Part shown: one piece after another, positions 5,782 to 6,162 of the stretch
Position numbering within the stretch: the stretch's first letter is position 1
Layout: the number at the start of each line of letters is the position of its first letter
Assembly (NCBI GenBank): GCA_036265435.1
Contig: DATAPB010000175.1
Location: 1-6,162, forward strand
Length of the DNA: 6,162 nt
Source: DASUPK01 sp036265435
GTDB taxonomy: Bacteria > Actinomycetota > Thermoleophilia > Solirubrobacterales > 70-9
Direction of reading: 5' to 3'
Translations under genes and position numbers: made by a program
Notes under the pieces: model-generated
Databases searched by the model: none
Told to the model about the DNA's origin: nothing
The model's input: only the letters and a program-made list of their open reading frames with translations

Positions 5782-6162
5782 GTGGCGACCGCAACCATCT
5801 GGGAGGAGATCGTCGACGCCCTCGAGGCAGTGAACGGCGGTCCCCACCCCGGCTTCCGGGCAGTCCACGCGAAGGGCACGATCTGCGAGGGCACCTTCAC
5901 TGCGACGCCCGAGGCGAAGGGGCTCTCACGCGCCGCCCACCTCCAGGGCGATCCGATCGAAACGACCGTCCGCTTCTCCAACGCGAGCGGCCACCCGCAC
6001 ACCCCAGATGCCGACCCAATCGCCGGGCGGGGCATGGCGGTCAAGTTCCACCTGCCGGACGGCGAGTCGACGGACATCGTCTCCGTGCCCCTCGTCGTCT
6101 TCTTCGCCCGCAACCCCGAGGACTTCCTGGCGATGACGCGCGCACGCATCCCCGATCCGGAG
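5782..6162 (+). CDS. Catalase-family haem protein (3' partial)
   Basis: The frame is open from GTG 5782 to the right edge and gives 127 residues of a catalase-fold protein. GFRAVHAKGT (24-33) matches the RVVHARG region of catalases, with H29 as the distal catalytic histidine. VRFSNASG (63-70) matches VRFSTVAG, and RGMAVKFHLPDG (83-94) matches RGFAVKFYTEDG. DIVSVPLVVFFARNPEDF (98-115) lines up with DLVGNNTPIFFIRDP, except that the GNN holding the distal asparagine is replaced. The N-terminus is short, with about 28 residues before the histidine, as in small catalase-related peroxidases of the SrpA type rather than full-size catalases. The proximal tyrosine region lies beyond the window. The start follows the glycosyltransferase stop by 10 bases, with no clear ribosome site, so co-transcription and coupling are likely. 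The protein probably reacts with peroxides; true catalase activity is uncertain. Confidence 0.87.
   Translation, partial: MATATIWEEIVDALEAVNGGPHPGFRAVHAKGTICEGTFTATPEAKGLSRAAHLQGDPIETTVRFSNASGHPHTPDADPIAGRGMAVKFHLPDGESTDIVSVPLVVFFARNPEDFLAMTRARIPDPE

Noticed and set aside
4785..6149. Long minus-strand open frame (454 codons)
   Set aside because: It is antisense to the glycosyltransferase domain and the catalase-like gene, whose plus-strand motifs are unmistakable. The antisense product shows no recognisable domain.

Overview
The window is GC-rich, gene-dense bacterial DNA in which same-strand genes touch or overlap. The codon bias (G/C at third positions), the DrrA-type drug-exporter module, and the fused deacetylase/glycosyltransferase all fit a high-GC actinobacterium. 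A Thermoleophilia/Solirubrobacter-like origin is possible, but that is an impression from sequence style and no marker gene here supports it. No RNA gene, insertion sequence, CRISPR array or origin was seen. The only sizeable non-coding stretch is about 80 bases, between the two divergent genes.

Region 1 (1-2580, + strand) is a three-gene ABC exporter operon. It holds a DrrA-like ATPase, cut at its 5' end by the window edge, and two consecutive ABC-2 (DrrB-like) permeases. The junctions are a TGATG and an ATGA overlap, so the three proteins are probably translationally coupled and form one complex with two different membrane subunits. The substrate cannot be read from the sequence.

Region 2 (2577-2993, - strand) is a single DCC-family (DUF393) thiol-disulfide oxidoreductase-like gene. 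Its stop overlaps the stop of the second permease, so the two convergent units have no spacer between them.

Region 3 (3074 to the right edge, + strand) starts divergently from the DCC gene. It holds a one-pass membrane protein with a long Ser/Thr/Pro/Gly-rich outer tail. After 13 bases comes a 719-residue fusion of an extracytoplasmic NodB-type polysaccharide deacetylase with a membrane-embedded family 2 glycosyltransferase. After a further 10 bases comes the start of a catalase-family haem protein, cut by the window edge. The first two look like a small machine that polymerises, exports and trims an acetylated aminosugar polymer at the cell surface, similar in layout to MatAB of Streptomyces. 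The catalase-like gene may simply share the transcript.

The most interesting points are this surface-polymer unit with its unrecognised tail protein, and the catalase-like protein, whose usual distal asparagine appears to be replaced. Nothing here demonstrates an entirely new system.
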